Below, piece after piece: positions 19,153 through 29,972 of a stretch of 39,917 nt of DNA (position 1 is the first letter of the stretch; every line of letters starts with the position of its first letter). Below the pieces are notes generated by a model. That model did no database searches and had not been told where the DNA came from. It saw only the letters and a list, made by a program, of their open reading frames with translations. The position numbers and the translations under genes are program-made. Location of the stretch: NCBI GenBank assembly GCA_025201365.1, contig JAIXMF010000101.1:1-39917 (forward strand), read 5' to 3'. The stretch comes from Syncephalis plumigaleata (lineage: Eukaryota; Zoopagomycota; Zoopagomycetes; Zoopagales; Piptocephalidaceae).

Positions 19153-20540
19153 CGATAACTATCATCATCAATTCTATAAGGTAGATGATACAAGTGTACT
19201 AGTATAGTTGGATATTGCCATGTCATATACTCACAAGCAGTAATAAACTAGTACGATAGATAAGTTATGATGATAATGCTTACGGTTAATTGCATATGAG
19301 TAGCAACGAGAGAACAAATAAATACACGATAAACAATGTAATAAACAAGCAGCAACTAGTAGAATGACTGAGTTGTCACGAACGAGTAAGGAATGAGCAA
19401 GGAAGGGTGCATGAGCACGTATGTCAGTTTATTCGAAGAAGCAGTGTATGCTTGTAAGTAAATAGAGTATGTAGATGGCAGTAAACAAATGAAAATACAA
19501 ATAAAAGCATGACGTAATAGTGGCATACAAACAGATGACGGAAAAGAGCGGTAAAAGTAAAAGGTACATATTACAACGAGAGTAGTGAACGCTTAAGCAT
19601 GATAAATAAGCAGGACAGTGATAGAAAACAAAGGACTAGAACGAACAATAAACAAGGCTTATTGGTATAGTAATAATAACGACAAGTGAGCATGTAGACA
19701 GTTTAGAGGAAGAGGAAAACAAAGAGATAAATAAACGACATAGAGATAGTATGGCAGAATAGCTGCTATTGGGAGTGTGTATGTTAAAGTGAAAGAGGAA
19801 GTAAGTGGAATGTGAATGACACGAAGAAGACGCGTATCATTGAGAAAGTAAACAAGTAAATAGAAGGAGAGGAATAACTAGCATATAGTTAAGAGGAAGT
19901 AGACATGTGTTGTTTACTAACAAGTAGAATGTAGTTGACACAAATAAGTGTGTTATTGAATGACAAGGGAAATGAGATTAGCACGAAGAAGACAGCATTG
20001 ATAAAGAGAGAGAGAGAATGATTTTATTGACTAATAAAGAAAATTAAGAGTTTATACATCAGTCGATAATGAGGAATGGAAATATATTAGAATTGTTAAC
20101 GAAGTAAAGGAGGAAGAAATAATGTAGATAATGAAGTAAAGGGAAAGGGGAAAGAAAAGCAGCAATGAAATGGATACTTGGAAGTGGATTGATAGACCAT
20201 TAATCAAGTGTTAACAAATAGATAAGGAGTGATTGCTAATGGAGGCATTAGTAGAAGTTAATACATTTATTAACATCCATTACAAAAATCTGCTCATTTA
20301 TTAATAACGAATATATTTAATAAAGTGTTAACAAGTTCATTAGTACTTATTAATGCTTACCGATTGCTGTGTTCTAAGCGGCGTTATACCATTGCTACAA
20401 TGACACTAGATGATACGAGTCTTACTGTGCTGCGCTGTAAATGATACTACTTACCATAATAGATTCACCCTTCCTGTATGTGTCTGCACGAGCGTTTCAC
20501 CCCTACGTCATCAGATCCGCGCAGTTAGTACTACCAACGT
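19153..20540. other. ORF-free, cytosine-poor 5' part of the Fanzor element
   Basis: About 1.4 kb between the terminus and the Fanzor promoter with no open frame worth reporting on either strand. From ~19360 to 20260 the + strand is rich in A and G and very poor in C, with a short GA run near 20008. The phrase ACACGAAGAAGAC/GCACGAAGAAGAC occurs at about 19819 and 19981. No transposase remnant is visible. This part is missing from the miniature copy. Confidence 0.6.
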
Positions 20541-20546
20541 GCCACG

Positions 20547-20554
20547 TATATAAA
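20547..20554 (+). promoter_or_regulatory. TATA box of the Fanzor gene
   Basis: TATATAAA lies 106 bp before the ATG at 20660, inside GCCACGTATATAAAGAAGCG. Position and sequence fit a core promoter; there is no transcript evidence. Confidence 0.55.
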
Positions 20555-20659
20555 GAAGCGTCTATACTACAATAAAATAAAAGATTAATTAACCCTTCAT
20601 ATTGTAACTGTGCTCGTTTTAACATACTGCTTCTATATTGATATCCATCCATTTTATCC

Positions 20660-22903
20660 ATGGCGTCACAGCCAGGCACTCATGGCTCGTCTACTTCTGC
20701 CGATAGTGAACGAGTTCTGGCTGTGAAGTCTTCTATCTCCGGCATTGGTTGGAAGAAGCATCACGATGTTTTGCGCGATTTTGTAAACATCGTACACACC
20801 ACGACCTTCCATGCTTATGCATTAGCGAAATATATATTCCTTAAAGAACATAATAAGCGAAACTTTAAGTTCGAAAATTATATTCGTGAAGACTTCTTCA
20901 AACAAGTATGGCTTTCCTTAATCAAGCGTACACGCAAAAGCACACCCAAAGAAAAAACGGTTCGATATCGCAAATTCATCAAGAAGCATCTCAAAACCTA
21001 CCTTAAACTTACTGACTATCAACTGCCGGAGTTAGCCTATGCTCAGCAATCAGCTACTTACGAGGCAAAGAAGATGTACGTCGCTTACACCAACAACGTC
21101 AGGTTGCGCTTTGGTGATCATCTTCGGCGCGCTATTAACAAGTTTTTCGATATCAAGGAGAAGTTGAAGGATATGAGGAAGGAGATGCTAAAGGATATGA
21201 GGAAGGAATCGCCCAAGAAGGTAGACCCTGATGAGCTTCGCGAGAGAATCCGTGTTATCACTGCTCCAGCAAGAACATTCAAGCACGAAATAGCACATCG
21301 AGGGGGGATTGAAGCGTTGGCTAAAAAGGATCGCACATTTACCAGAGCATTCAGCAAATTCAAGAACGTTTTAAATGCTTACGATAAACGTTACGACTTT
21401 GGTAAAAACGGCCTTTATTACGACTGTAAAGAAAACCCGGTGAAGCACTTCAAGGCGTTCTTTGAGCTTGCGCGCGTGTTCTCTCGCATCCATTTGAAGG
21501 CTTTCAACTGCTTCCCCCTGCGCCGATCCTTCTCGCCATGCTACGTCCATATCGACACCGTTATTCTTTGCCACAACATATTAGGACGCAAGTTTGAGAA
21601 TATGGACCATATGGATGAATATTGGGACGATGCCGTGAACCTTAAGTCAAAGCCACTTAGAAAGCAAAAGGGTGGTGAGCTCAAGTTTTCTGGCTCGATT
21701 GAGACCGATGGCGTTGGTGTCACGGTCATCAAAAAGGGCATCGAGAAGGTCACCGAGGAAGGGGGAGCGAAATCAGCAAAGGATCCCTTCCCGTATATCA
21801 GTAAATTAAAAGCTGATGATCACAAGGCAATCGACGGCAAATGCGTGGCGGTGGACCCGGGAAGAAGAAACTTACTGTTTTGTGTACACGAAAACTCGAC
21901 GGTGGAAAATAAGCGCAAATATCGGTACACGAAACTACATCAGGACAAGATGCGGAGGACGAAGAAATACCGCAAGATTCGCGAGGACTGCAAGAAGGGG
22001 AACAAGGCGGTGCAGGATGCCGAGGCAGCTCTTTCAAAAGCCCAGGGCAACACTGTATCTCTGGGGAATTATAAGAAATATCTGAAGTATCGAGCACAAC
22101 ACACAGATGTTCTCACCAGCTTTTATAAAGATACTCTCACCCTTCCCAACACCGATCCCACCGCCCATTCTGCCCAACATCCTCTCTTCAGGAAGTTGAA
22201 ATTGTCAGCCTACATCAGCAAACAACAAAGTGATCAAAAGCTGATTGATGACTTAAGGAAGAAGTTCGATAGGGATGCAGCATTTGTGATGGGGAACTGG
22301 TCAGCTCCTCACACCAAATACCACGAGCCCATACGTGGTATTGGCTTTAGAAGGCTTTTAAAACGACATGGGTTTAAAGTCTTTCTAATCGACGAGCATA
22401 AGACCAGCAAGTGCTGCCCAGCTTGCGAGAATCCCTCCCTCGAGAAATTCAAGAAGGTCGCGAATCCTCGACCCAAGAAACATGAAGACAGCCATAAAAT
22501 TATCTGTCATGGTCTTTTAAGGTAAGTACAATTTATTACAATTTGCAATTTATTAAATATATTAATTAATTATTTTATTAGATGCACACATCGAACTTGT
22601 AATAAAGCCATGAAAGATATAAAGGCTAAGAAGAAGCGAGAGGGCAAGCTGGAGGTGGATTATAAAGAGGACCCGGAATTTAAAAGATACGATCATCGTT
22701 TATGGAATCGGGATATGGCTGCATGTCTGAACTTCATTCAGATTATTCGTAGTGTTCGTAAGGACAAGGGTATTCCAACACAATTCCAACGACGTGCCGT
22801 TTCTCCTCCTGAGCCTAGTACATCCGCAAAGCATTCACTAAATGAAGATCAAGATCAAGATGGACAAGATCAAGAGGGATCCAAACATCAAAAAACAAAT
22901 TAA
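20660..22903 (+). CDS. Fanzor1-type RNA-guided DNA endonuclease (eukaryotic TnpB)
   Basis: Two exons, 20660-22521 and 22582-22903, 727 residues. Fanzor/TnpB proteins are RuvC-fold nucleases that use an RNA from the transposon end to cut matching DNA. Residues ~20-390 are the N-terminal RNA/DNA-binding part, ending in the Fanzor-typical SIETDGVGVTV (346-356). RuvC-I is VAVDPGRRNLLF with D399. At the usual RuvC-II site FVMGNWS (542-548) has Gly/Asn instead of Glu; the Glu is E579 in LIDEHKTSKCC, the relocated glutamate known for Fanzors. The zinc finger pairs C586/C589 with C622/C627. RuvC-III is WNRDMAACLNF with D665. KAKKKREGK (635-643) could be a nuclear localisation signal. All catalytic residues are present and the frame is intact. 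The intron splits the zinc finger. Wobble positions look somewhat more GC-rich than in most neighbours. Confidence 0.95.
22522..22581 (+). other. 60-nt intron inside the Fanzor zinc finger
   Basis: GTAAGTACAA...TTATTAG, very AT-rich. It splits an Arg codon (AG|A). If retained, TAA at 22523-22525 stops translation at once, giving a protein without C622, C627 and D665. Confidence 0.93.
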
Positions 22904-23019
22904 CCAGATTGTATCGTCAATCCTCAAAAAAAATACGGGGTAGCAATACTGTAAGTGTTAACTATTATTTATTCGTAAAAACAGAAGGCTAACTGCGCAA
23001 ATTGGATGGACAAAGCCTG
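22904..23019 (+). ncRNA. Putative 3' guide-RNA (omega/fRNA) scaffold region
   Basis: In characterised TnpB and Fanzor loci the guide RNA is made from the 3' end of the element, with the guide coming from flanking DNA past the right end. Here 116 bp lie between the Fanzor stop and the element end. The last 66 bp (22954-23019) are retained at 63/66 identity in the miniature copy, and AGGCT...AGCCT within them could pair. The RNA may also overlap the end of the coding region. Position follows from the family; nothing in the sequence proves transcription. Confidence 0.45.
22994..23019 (-). repeat. Right terminal inverted repeat of the Fanzor element
   Basis: Read outward-in it starts CAGGCTTTGTCC and ends ATTTGCGCA. 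AGGCT (22986-22990) and AGCCT (23014-23018) could pair as a stem if this end is transcribed. Confidence 0.95.
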
Positions 23020-23059
23020 TATGTAAAACAAATTCATTCTTTTTATTAAATGCACCTTC

Positions 23060-24620
23060 TTAGGATGATGGATTGATTTCACCAATATACAGTGTTTTAT
23101 CCGTACTACAGGATACCACTATTACAAATATAGTATGTTAGTACGAGTATTGCTAGAGTATGCTATGTATATAGACACGTTACCTATAGGTTCGCGTGGA
23201 TGAAAGTCCACCTCGTTAACGCATCCCTTATGACCAGGCAGTTTGTAGAGAATACGACGCGTGTCCACATCCCATATAACGACTGTACGATCACCTGAAC
23301 CGGCGGCTATACGCGTACCATCGGGTGACCATGCTGCCTTTAGTAGATTCTTTTCAAATCCGTGTGGTGCTCCCTCAAACACCTTAATACAACGATGTCC
23401 AACGGCGAATGGTTTAATATCCCAAATACGCACTAGTAGTTATTATTCAATCATACACATTAGATGAATCGTGTAATACTCGACAGCAATGTCATCTACC
23501 TGTGTTATCCATACTGTTCGACAGCAAATACTGGCCATCTGGACTCTTACGAATACCCGTAATGGTATCCTGATGTCCTTCTAGCAAATAGCTAATGGTT
23601 CGTTGACGTACATCCCATACCTAATATATATACAATTAATATATATAGCATTTGTACTAATGTGTATATCATTATACTCACAGTAATTGTGTTATCTAGA
23701 CTACCAGCAAACAACTGGTCACCTGCACTACTGAATTCTACCGCAGTAACCTGATAGGGATGCTCCAGTGTGTCTACTGCTTCTTTGACACGTAAATCCC
23801 ATATCTAATCTAATATTCGTATTGAGCGCTATTTATATTCGTCATTGCCACTTACTTTGACGGTACGATCATCACTACCACTACATAGAATGGTGCCAGC
23901 ACCCGTGTATTTCTCCTGAGCACTGCAACTGTTGACATAGAGTGAATGGCCCTTTAGCTTCTTAACTCGTTGACCAGTGGTGGTATCCCATACACCTAGT
24001 GTACGATCAGCACTAGCCGAGTAGATTTGTCTAATCGATCATGTAAGAGACTACTATAAGGTTGACATTGACACTATTCAGTAATAACTTACTGACTATC
24101 ATTTGACCATTGTACTTCCAAAACAGCATTGGTATGACCACGTAATAAACCATAGTTTTTGCACTCTCCATAAGTATTCCATAGAACTATGTAGATATAA
24201 ATGAATAAGCAACAATACTAGTAGAATACTTTCATGTACTACTCTACTCACGAATATCACGATCCATAGACCCGGAAGCAATATGTTGTCCACTGGGATC
24301 GAATTTACACGTTAACACATCGCGCTAGTTATACAGTAAGTAAGTTAGCTAATCAGGCAGTTAGTCAGTCGTGTATCCCTCATCTACCTGATGACCTGTT
24401 AACAGCATGATCGGTGCTTGTAGTCCAGAGGTACGCGGCACCTATTATTATCGTTATTATTATATATTGGTTAGTAGAGTATTGCATCATAGTGATTCAT
24501 TAACTCGGTTACCTGTTGAATAATAGCACCTGACTTGCTATTGTTTGTTACAGGCACTAATTCCTGACGGGATTGCGCATCTTGACTTGTAGTCTGACGT
24601 ATAAGGGCACTTGTGGCCAT
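23060..24620 (-). CDS. SNRNP40: U5 snRNP 40-kDa WD40 protein
   Basis: Nine exons: 24620-24513, 24441-24388, 24324-24252, 24186-24093, 24030-23856, 23804-23682, 23620-23500, 23432-23184, 23118-23060; phases agree, 351 residues (human 357). Seven WD repeats follow a short N-terminus: GHQRDVLTCKFDPSGQHIAS, GHTNAVLEVQWSNDS, GSDDRTVKIWDLR, GSLDNTITVWDVR, GHQDTITGIRKSPDG, EKNLLKAAWSPDGTRIAAGS, LPGHKGCVNEVDFHP. The NFEKNLL-type insert and the ending STDKTLYIGEINPSS are distinctive of SNRNP40 rather than other WD40 proteins. It is a spliceosomal U5 and B-complex component that contacts Prp8, fitting this intron-rich genome. It ends 39 bp before the TA at the right end of the Fanzor element and diverges from DHX37 over a 150-bp gap. 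Confidence 0.95.
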
Positions 24621-24770
24621 AGTGAATACGATAGTAGTGTGGAGAAATAATAGTGTAAAGCAAAAATAGGAACACGAGTGTTGTTATTTCCAGATGAAAT
24701 TTATTTTATTTTTATTTCATTTTTATTTCATTTTTAGTAATTAGTCTTTCATCGATTGTTAACCTACAAC
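24621..24770. promoter_or_regulatory. Likely bidirectional promoter, SNRNP40/DHX37
   Basis: 150 bp between two divergent ATGs. It contains a T-rich tandem repeat (units of TTTTATTTCA, about 24698-24735). Confidence 0.5.
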
Positions 24771-27700
24771 ATGGGAAAGAATCGAGTTAGATTCAATGAA
24801 AAGGCACGCGCCTCCTCAAAGAACAAGGGACAGACGAAGAGGAAGCGTGCCAAGAAGTCCGGACAACATGCGCAAGATGTAGTTGAAGATACAGCGTTGT
24901 AAGTAATTCAGCCTTTAACGAGTGGCAGTACATGTAGCTTACAAGTGTTGTCAGTGATTCAAATGCTCTTATTCTTCCAAGTAAACATGATATGGATCAG
25001 ATGAACATGGAGCAACAAGTAAGCACATCTATATAATGCAATCATTGTCTAATAGCTAATGTGTATACAGAATGATCACGATGATAATAGCAATGCATCA
25101 GATGATAATGATGAACCACAAGAAAAGATGAATAGCAAGAAGCGTAAACGATTAGAGAACTATATCGTATGTTCTACATGATATCCATAGAGTATTTGCT
25201 AATCTATTATGATAAATAGGCAAAACAAATCAAATTAGAAGAACGCGAAGAACTGTTTAAGAAGTTAGCGTAAGTAATTCGAGTATAGTAGTCAATATGA
25301 AATAAGCAATGATTACTTAATCAATCCATTGTATATTATAGCGAAACAACATGGAGTTCTGAATTATTACGTTCTAGTCGACAATTAGGACAACAGGTAA
25401 ATGAATAACTAATAGAAATGTCATGATTATTATAGATTACACTTACATTGTGTATGTTATTAGAAAGAAACCACTCGTGAAAAACTACGCCGTGCTCTTA
25501 ATGAACAACGACGCGGTATTCCTCTAACCAATCCTGATGTCCACTTGTTAATGGAACGACAAGCTGATGAAGATGATACTGACATGGATATGTCATTCAA
25601 TACATCATCATCATCACTATCAAATACAATGGCAAACATGGAACAGAATGATACTCATTCATCAATGCCTGCTGTTATGGGAAGTGCACTTGCATCAACA
25701 GGATCTGCATTGTCTAACAAGTCTACAACAGTAAAGAAGTCAAAACGGGTATGTTAATATATTCATGTATAAACAATTAATCTAATAATCCTATATGAAT
25801 ATTAGAAATTTGTATCTATACGTGATCTTGTGGCCAATACACGATATAGCAAGGGTGATCAATCTGATACTTCAATGGATGATGAAGATGATGAATCAAA
25901 TGATAGTTCAGATTCATTTGATAGTTCAGATTCAGCCAATGACAGTAGTGAAGAAGAAGCAGAAGAAGCAGAAGAGGAAGAGCATGAGGAAGAGAAAGAA
26001 ATAGATGATAAATCTATAGAGACTGTAGCACCAGTAGATACATCGACTCTTGATCAAATGGATGAACAGCAAGTATCTGAACAAGAACAAGAACAAGAGC
26101 AAGCATCAGAATCAGAAGATACACCATTGGTACAAAAGGCAAGTAGATTTACATGTAATAACAATTCTAGTATTAATACTCCTTATTATTAATAGAAGTT
26201 CTATATATCTGTTAATCGTGATCCAGAGATTCAAGCTTCTCGTATGCAATTACCTGTTTGTAGAGAGGAACAGGTAGGATATAGATACATAAATGTAATA
26301 ATCATTACTAATAACCATGTAGTCTATTATGGAAACTATTCAACTCAATCCCGTTACAGTAATCTGTGGTGAGACTGGTTCTGGTAAAACAACACAAGTG
26401 CCTCAATTCCTGTATGAAGCAGGTTATGGACATCCTAATAGCGGTAATATACATTATTATAACTACTTGTATAAATAATAGTATTAATACTAGATGATAT
26501 CACTATGACAGAACATCCTGGTATGATTGGTGTTACACAACCACGTCGAGTTGCTGCCGTGAGTATGGCACATCGAGTGGCGCAAGAACTTAATGTTACA
26601 GATGATAAAGTATCTCATCAAGTAAGTAGAAGGGAATCAGTATATTCTATTGATTCATCATTTACTATGAAGTATATACACTAACAGAATAATAGATTCG
26701 ATTTGATACAACTGTATCACCGAATACTGCCATCAAATTCATGACAGATGGTGTGTTACTACGAGAATTAGCTAATGATTTCCTACTATCTCGTTATTCA
26801 GTCATTATTATTGATGAGGCACATGAACGTAGTATCAATACAGATATTCTTATTGGTGTGATTAGTCGAGTATTGAAGTTACGTGAAGAGATGTCGAGTA
26901 ATGATCCATCAGTTAAGGTAGTTGTAATAGTTAATACTAATCATCATGAATATATACTTACATGTATAATGAATATATATATATATATGTTGTATCAATT
27001 ATAGCCATTACGTGTTGTTATCATGTCAGCCACACTACGTGTTAGTGATTTCACTGAGAATACTACACTGTTTAATGTACCTCCACCTGTCATTAATGTT
27101 GAAGCTAGACGATTTCCGGTAAGTTATTCTCTTGAATAGTAATGAATAATACATGATTGCTAATGCACGATTATATATACATAGGTTCAAATTCATTTTA
27201 ATCGACGTACACCTCATGATCATGTTGCTGAGGCATTCAAGAAAGTATCGAAAATACATAGACAACTACCAGATGGTGGTATACTAGTATTCCTGACTGG
27301 ACAGAATGAGATTACCGATTTATGTCGTAAATTACGTAAACAATTCCCAATGGTGGCTGAATCGAAGCAAACATCCAAGAAACAGATCACTAATAATATG
27401 AAAGAAATGACTGCAAAAACAGGTAATTATAGTAATAAATAATGAGATTGTTATACTAATCATTCTTATATTGATTAGCTACCATGGAGGCAGAGGAAGT
27501 GGGATTCGGTGATGATGCAGCAGATATGGATTTGGCAGTATTAGAATCAGGTGACAGTACAAGTGAAGATGATCTAGATCCACATGCACCGGATATGGCT
27601 GCGGGTAAGTATAGTAGAAATGAGTTGATTATACAATTTACTAATGACATACTTAATGATGAATAGGTCCATTACACGTATTACCATTGTATTCAATGTT

Positions 27701-29860
27701 ATCGACAGAGCAACAACTGCGTGTATTTGAAGCACCACCACCTGGTACTCGTCTTTGTGTTGTTGCTACGAATGTGGCTGAGACATCCATTACTATTCCA
27801 CATATTAAATATGTGGTTGATGCTGGTAAAGCAAAAGAAGTAAGTAAAGTGATTAACAGTTCATAGTTATCAAAATAGCTAAACTATTATTGTTATTATT
27901 GAATTACTTAGCGTCGTTATGAAGCAAGTACAGGTGTGCAATCGTTTACAACAGATTGGACATCAAAAGCATCAGCCGATCAGGTAACTAGTAATAGTAA
28001 TAAGAGTATGATCATTATTTACTTATACATTATTGATCAATTAGAGATCAGGTCGAGCAGGTCGTACTGGTCCAGGACATTGTTATCGTCTCTACTCATC
28101 TGCTGTATTCAATGATCAATTTGCATCATTTACAGAACCGGAGATATTCCGTATGCCTATTGAGGGTATGTAGTATTGTTCATTCTAATTAACATTGAGT
28201 ATTGATATCAAACATTATCATGTAATTAGGCATTGTATTACAAATGAAGAGTATGCATATTAATCAAGTGGCCAACTTCCCATTCCCAACACCACCCAAT
28301 CGTGTATCACTAACAAAATCAGAAAAGGTAGCTATTACTTTATACATGTAATAATGAACACATTAACTCATTATGCAATGTTGTCACTAGTTACTGCAAT
28401 ATCTGGGTGCATTGGATGATCAAGGTCGTATCACTTCTTTGGGTCAACTTATGGCATGTTTCCCGGTGGCACCTCGATTTGCTAAAATGTAATTACTACT
28501 AATAGTTATTTGTATGAATCTAGTTAATAATATATACATTGTAATAGGTTGATTATTGGACAGCAACATGGTTGTCTACCCTATGTCATTGCCCTAGTGG
28601 CTGCATTATCCGTGGGTGATCCATTTATTAAGGAGCAATTCCTTGAAGCGGGTGATGTCAGTGAGGATGACATTGATGACGCATTGGCAACAGCACATGC
28701 AGAAGTGAAAACACTCAAGCGAACAGATCTTGTCGAGAAGGCAAAACGACGCATTACACGCAAGCAATTCTTTACCGTTCAAAGTGTAAGTAGTAGATCT
28801 ATGACTGTACATGTCAATTATATTTATATATGTATTTATATTTATATTTATATATTGTGTAGCAATTAGCTGGTGATACACCGATTAGTGATGCATTAAA
28901 GGTATTGGCCGCTGTGGGTGCCTATGAATACGCAGGTGGTAGTGACTCGTTTTGTGAGAAACACTTTTTACGATCCAAGGTAAGTAAATGAAGAAGAAAG
29001 AGAAGGGGAAGCAGATAATGATAGGCATAAATAATTGATTACACTTGTGCTTACATGAATGAATGAATCAGGCAATGTTGGAAATACGAAAATTACGACG
29101 ACAACTTACGGAGATTGTACAAGTGAACTGTCCTGGTGTCAATGTATCACTGGATCCTCGTATGGCACCACCTTCTGATTTACAGGTAGATGACACTATA
29201 TATATATATATATATATATATGTATTCCATTCTAGATTATAGTTCCTAACCATAATCATGATGTATAGCGTAAACTATTATGTCAAATACTAATGGCAGG
29301 ATTTATTGATCAAGTGGCTATTCGCAAGGACTTGGTTGATTCATCGATACGCTTTAATAAACGAGCACCCGCTGCCTATACTACCATGTGGTCTACGGAT
29401 GATACGTTTATTCATCCAACATCCGTGGTGTATTCTACACGACCTGCACCTGAAATGGTTATCTACAGTGATTTAACACGAACATCCAAAGTATGGCTTA
29501 CTGGTAAGTAGCGAGTATGTTGAATTGTGTAAGATTACTCATGACTGACTAATACTACTCAGGTGTCACGGTTGTTGAACGAGGTTGGGCACCGATGATC
29601 GGTAAAGCAATGTGTTCATTTGGTAAACCACTTTCTAGTCCAGCACCTCAGTACGTATATTGTGATGACTACTCATCATTCTTACCACTTCACTATTGAT
29701 ATATATACTAATGATAATGATATGTAGATATAATGAAACAAAGGATATAGCCACCGTGTATCTAATACCATCATTTGGTCCGAAATCATGGTCATTACCT
29801 GCAGTTAAGGCGCAACAACGACGCGTGGGCACACGATGGCAATTTGAACGTGTTCTTTAA
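24771..29860 (+). CDS. DHX37: DEAH-box RNA helicase DHX37/Dhr1
   Basis: About 25 short exons from ATG 24771 to TAA 29858-29860, roughly 1,150-1,200 residues. A basic N-terminus ([16 protein letters not shown]) and [11 protein letters not shown] match DHX37, followed by an acidic S/D/E-rich stretch. The helicase core starts [16 protein letters not shown]: motif [10 protein letters not shown] (26368-26394), [37 protein letters not shown] (26813-26824), [61 protein letters not shown]. The winged-helix, ratchet and OB-fold region follows ([10 protein letters not shown]-type [27 protein letters not shown]). In yeast Dhr1 releases U3 snoRNA during 18S rRNA maturation in the nucleolus. The C-terminus, ending RWQFERVL, is shorter than in human DHX37. 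One intron has a GC donor (26139-26140). Confidence 0.95.
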
Positions 29861-29972
29861 TCGATGAAGCACACACACACAAACACAAACACATATATAC
29901 ACATACATATATACACATGAATTCATGATAGGTAATCACGCGTATTGTAACAGCTTATTGTAGTAACGACTA

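Larger units (their letters stand above)
18990..23019 (+). mobile_element. Fanzor-bearing DNA transposon with TA-flanked inverted repeats
   Basis: The element is 4,030 bp, with CAG...CTG ends flanked by TA at 18988-18989 and 23020-23021. Terminal inverted repeats of 26 bp agree at 23 positions; the inner 17 bp (TCCATCCAATTTGCGCA) are perfect. TA flanks and a CAGTG start are typical of Tc1/mariner elements. The ends are confirmed by a 227-bp copy at 30977-31203 carrying the same two termini. Inside are a ~1.6-kb segment without open frames, a TATA box, the Fanzor gene and ~115 bp of 3' sequence. No transposase is encoded, so movement would need one in trans. It separates NUP62 and SNRNP40, which would otherwise be ~97 bp apart. 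Confidence 0.93.

Noticed and set aside
23085-23098. CAGTGTTTTATCC near the right end of the Fanzor element resembles its terminal repeat
   Set aside because: It lies in conserved SNRNP40 codons (TDKTLY), outside the flanking TA, and lacks the inner ATTTGCGCA.
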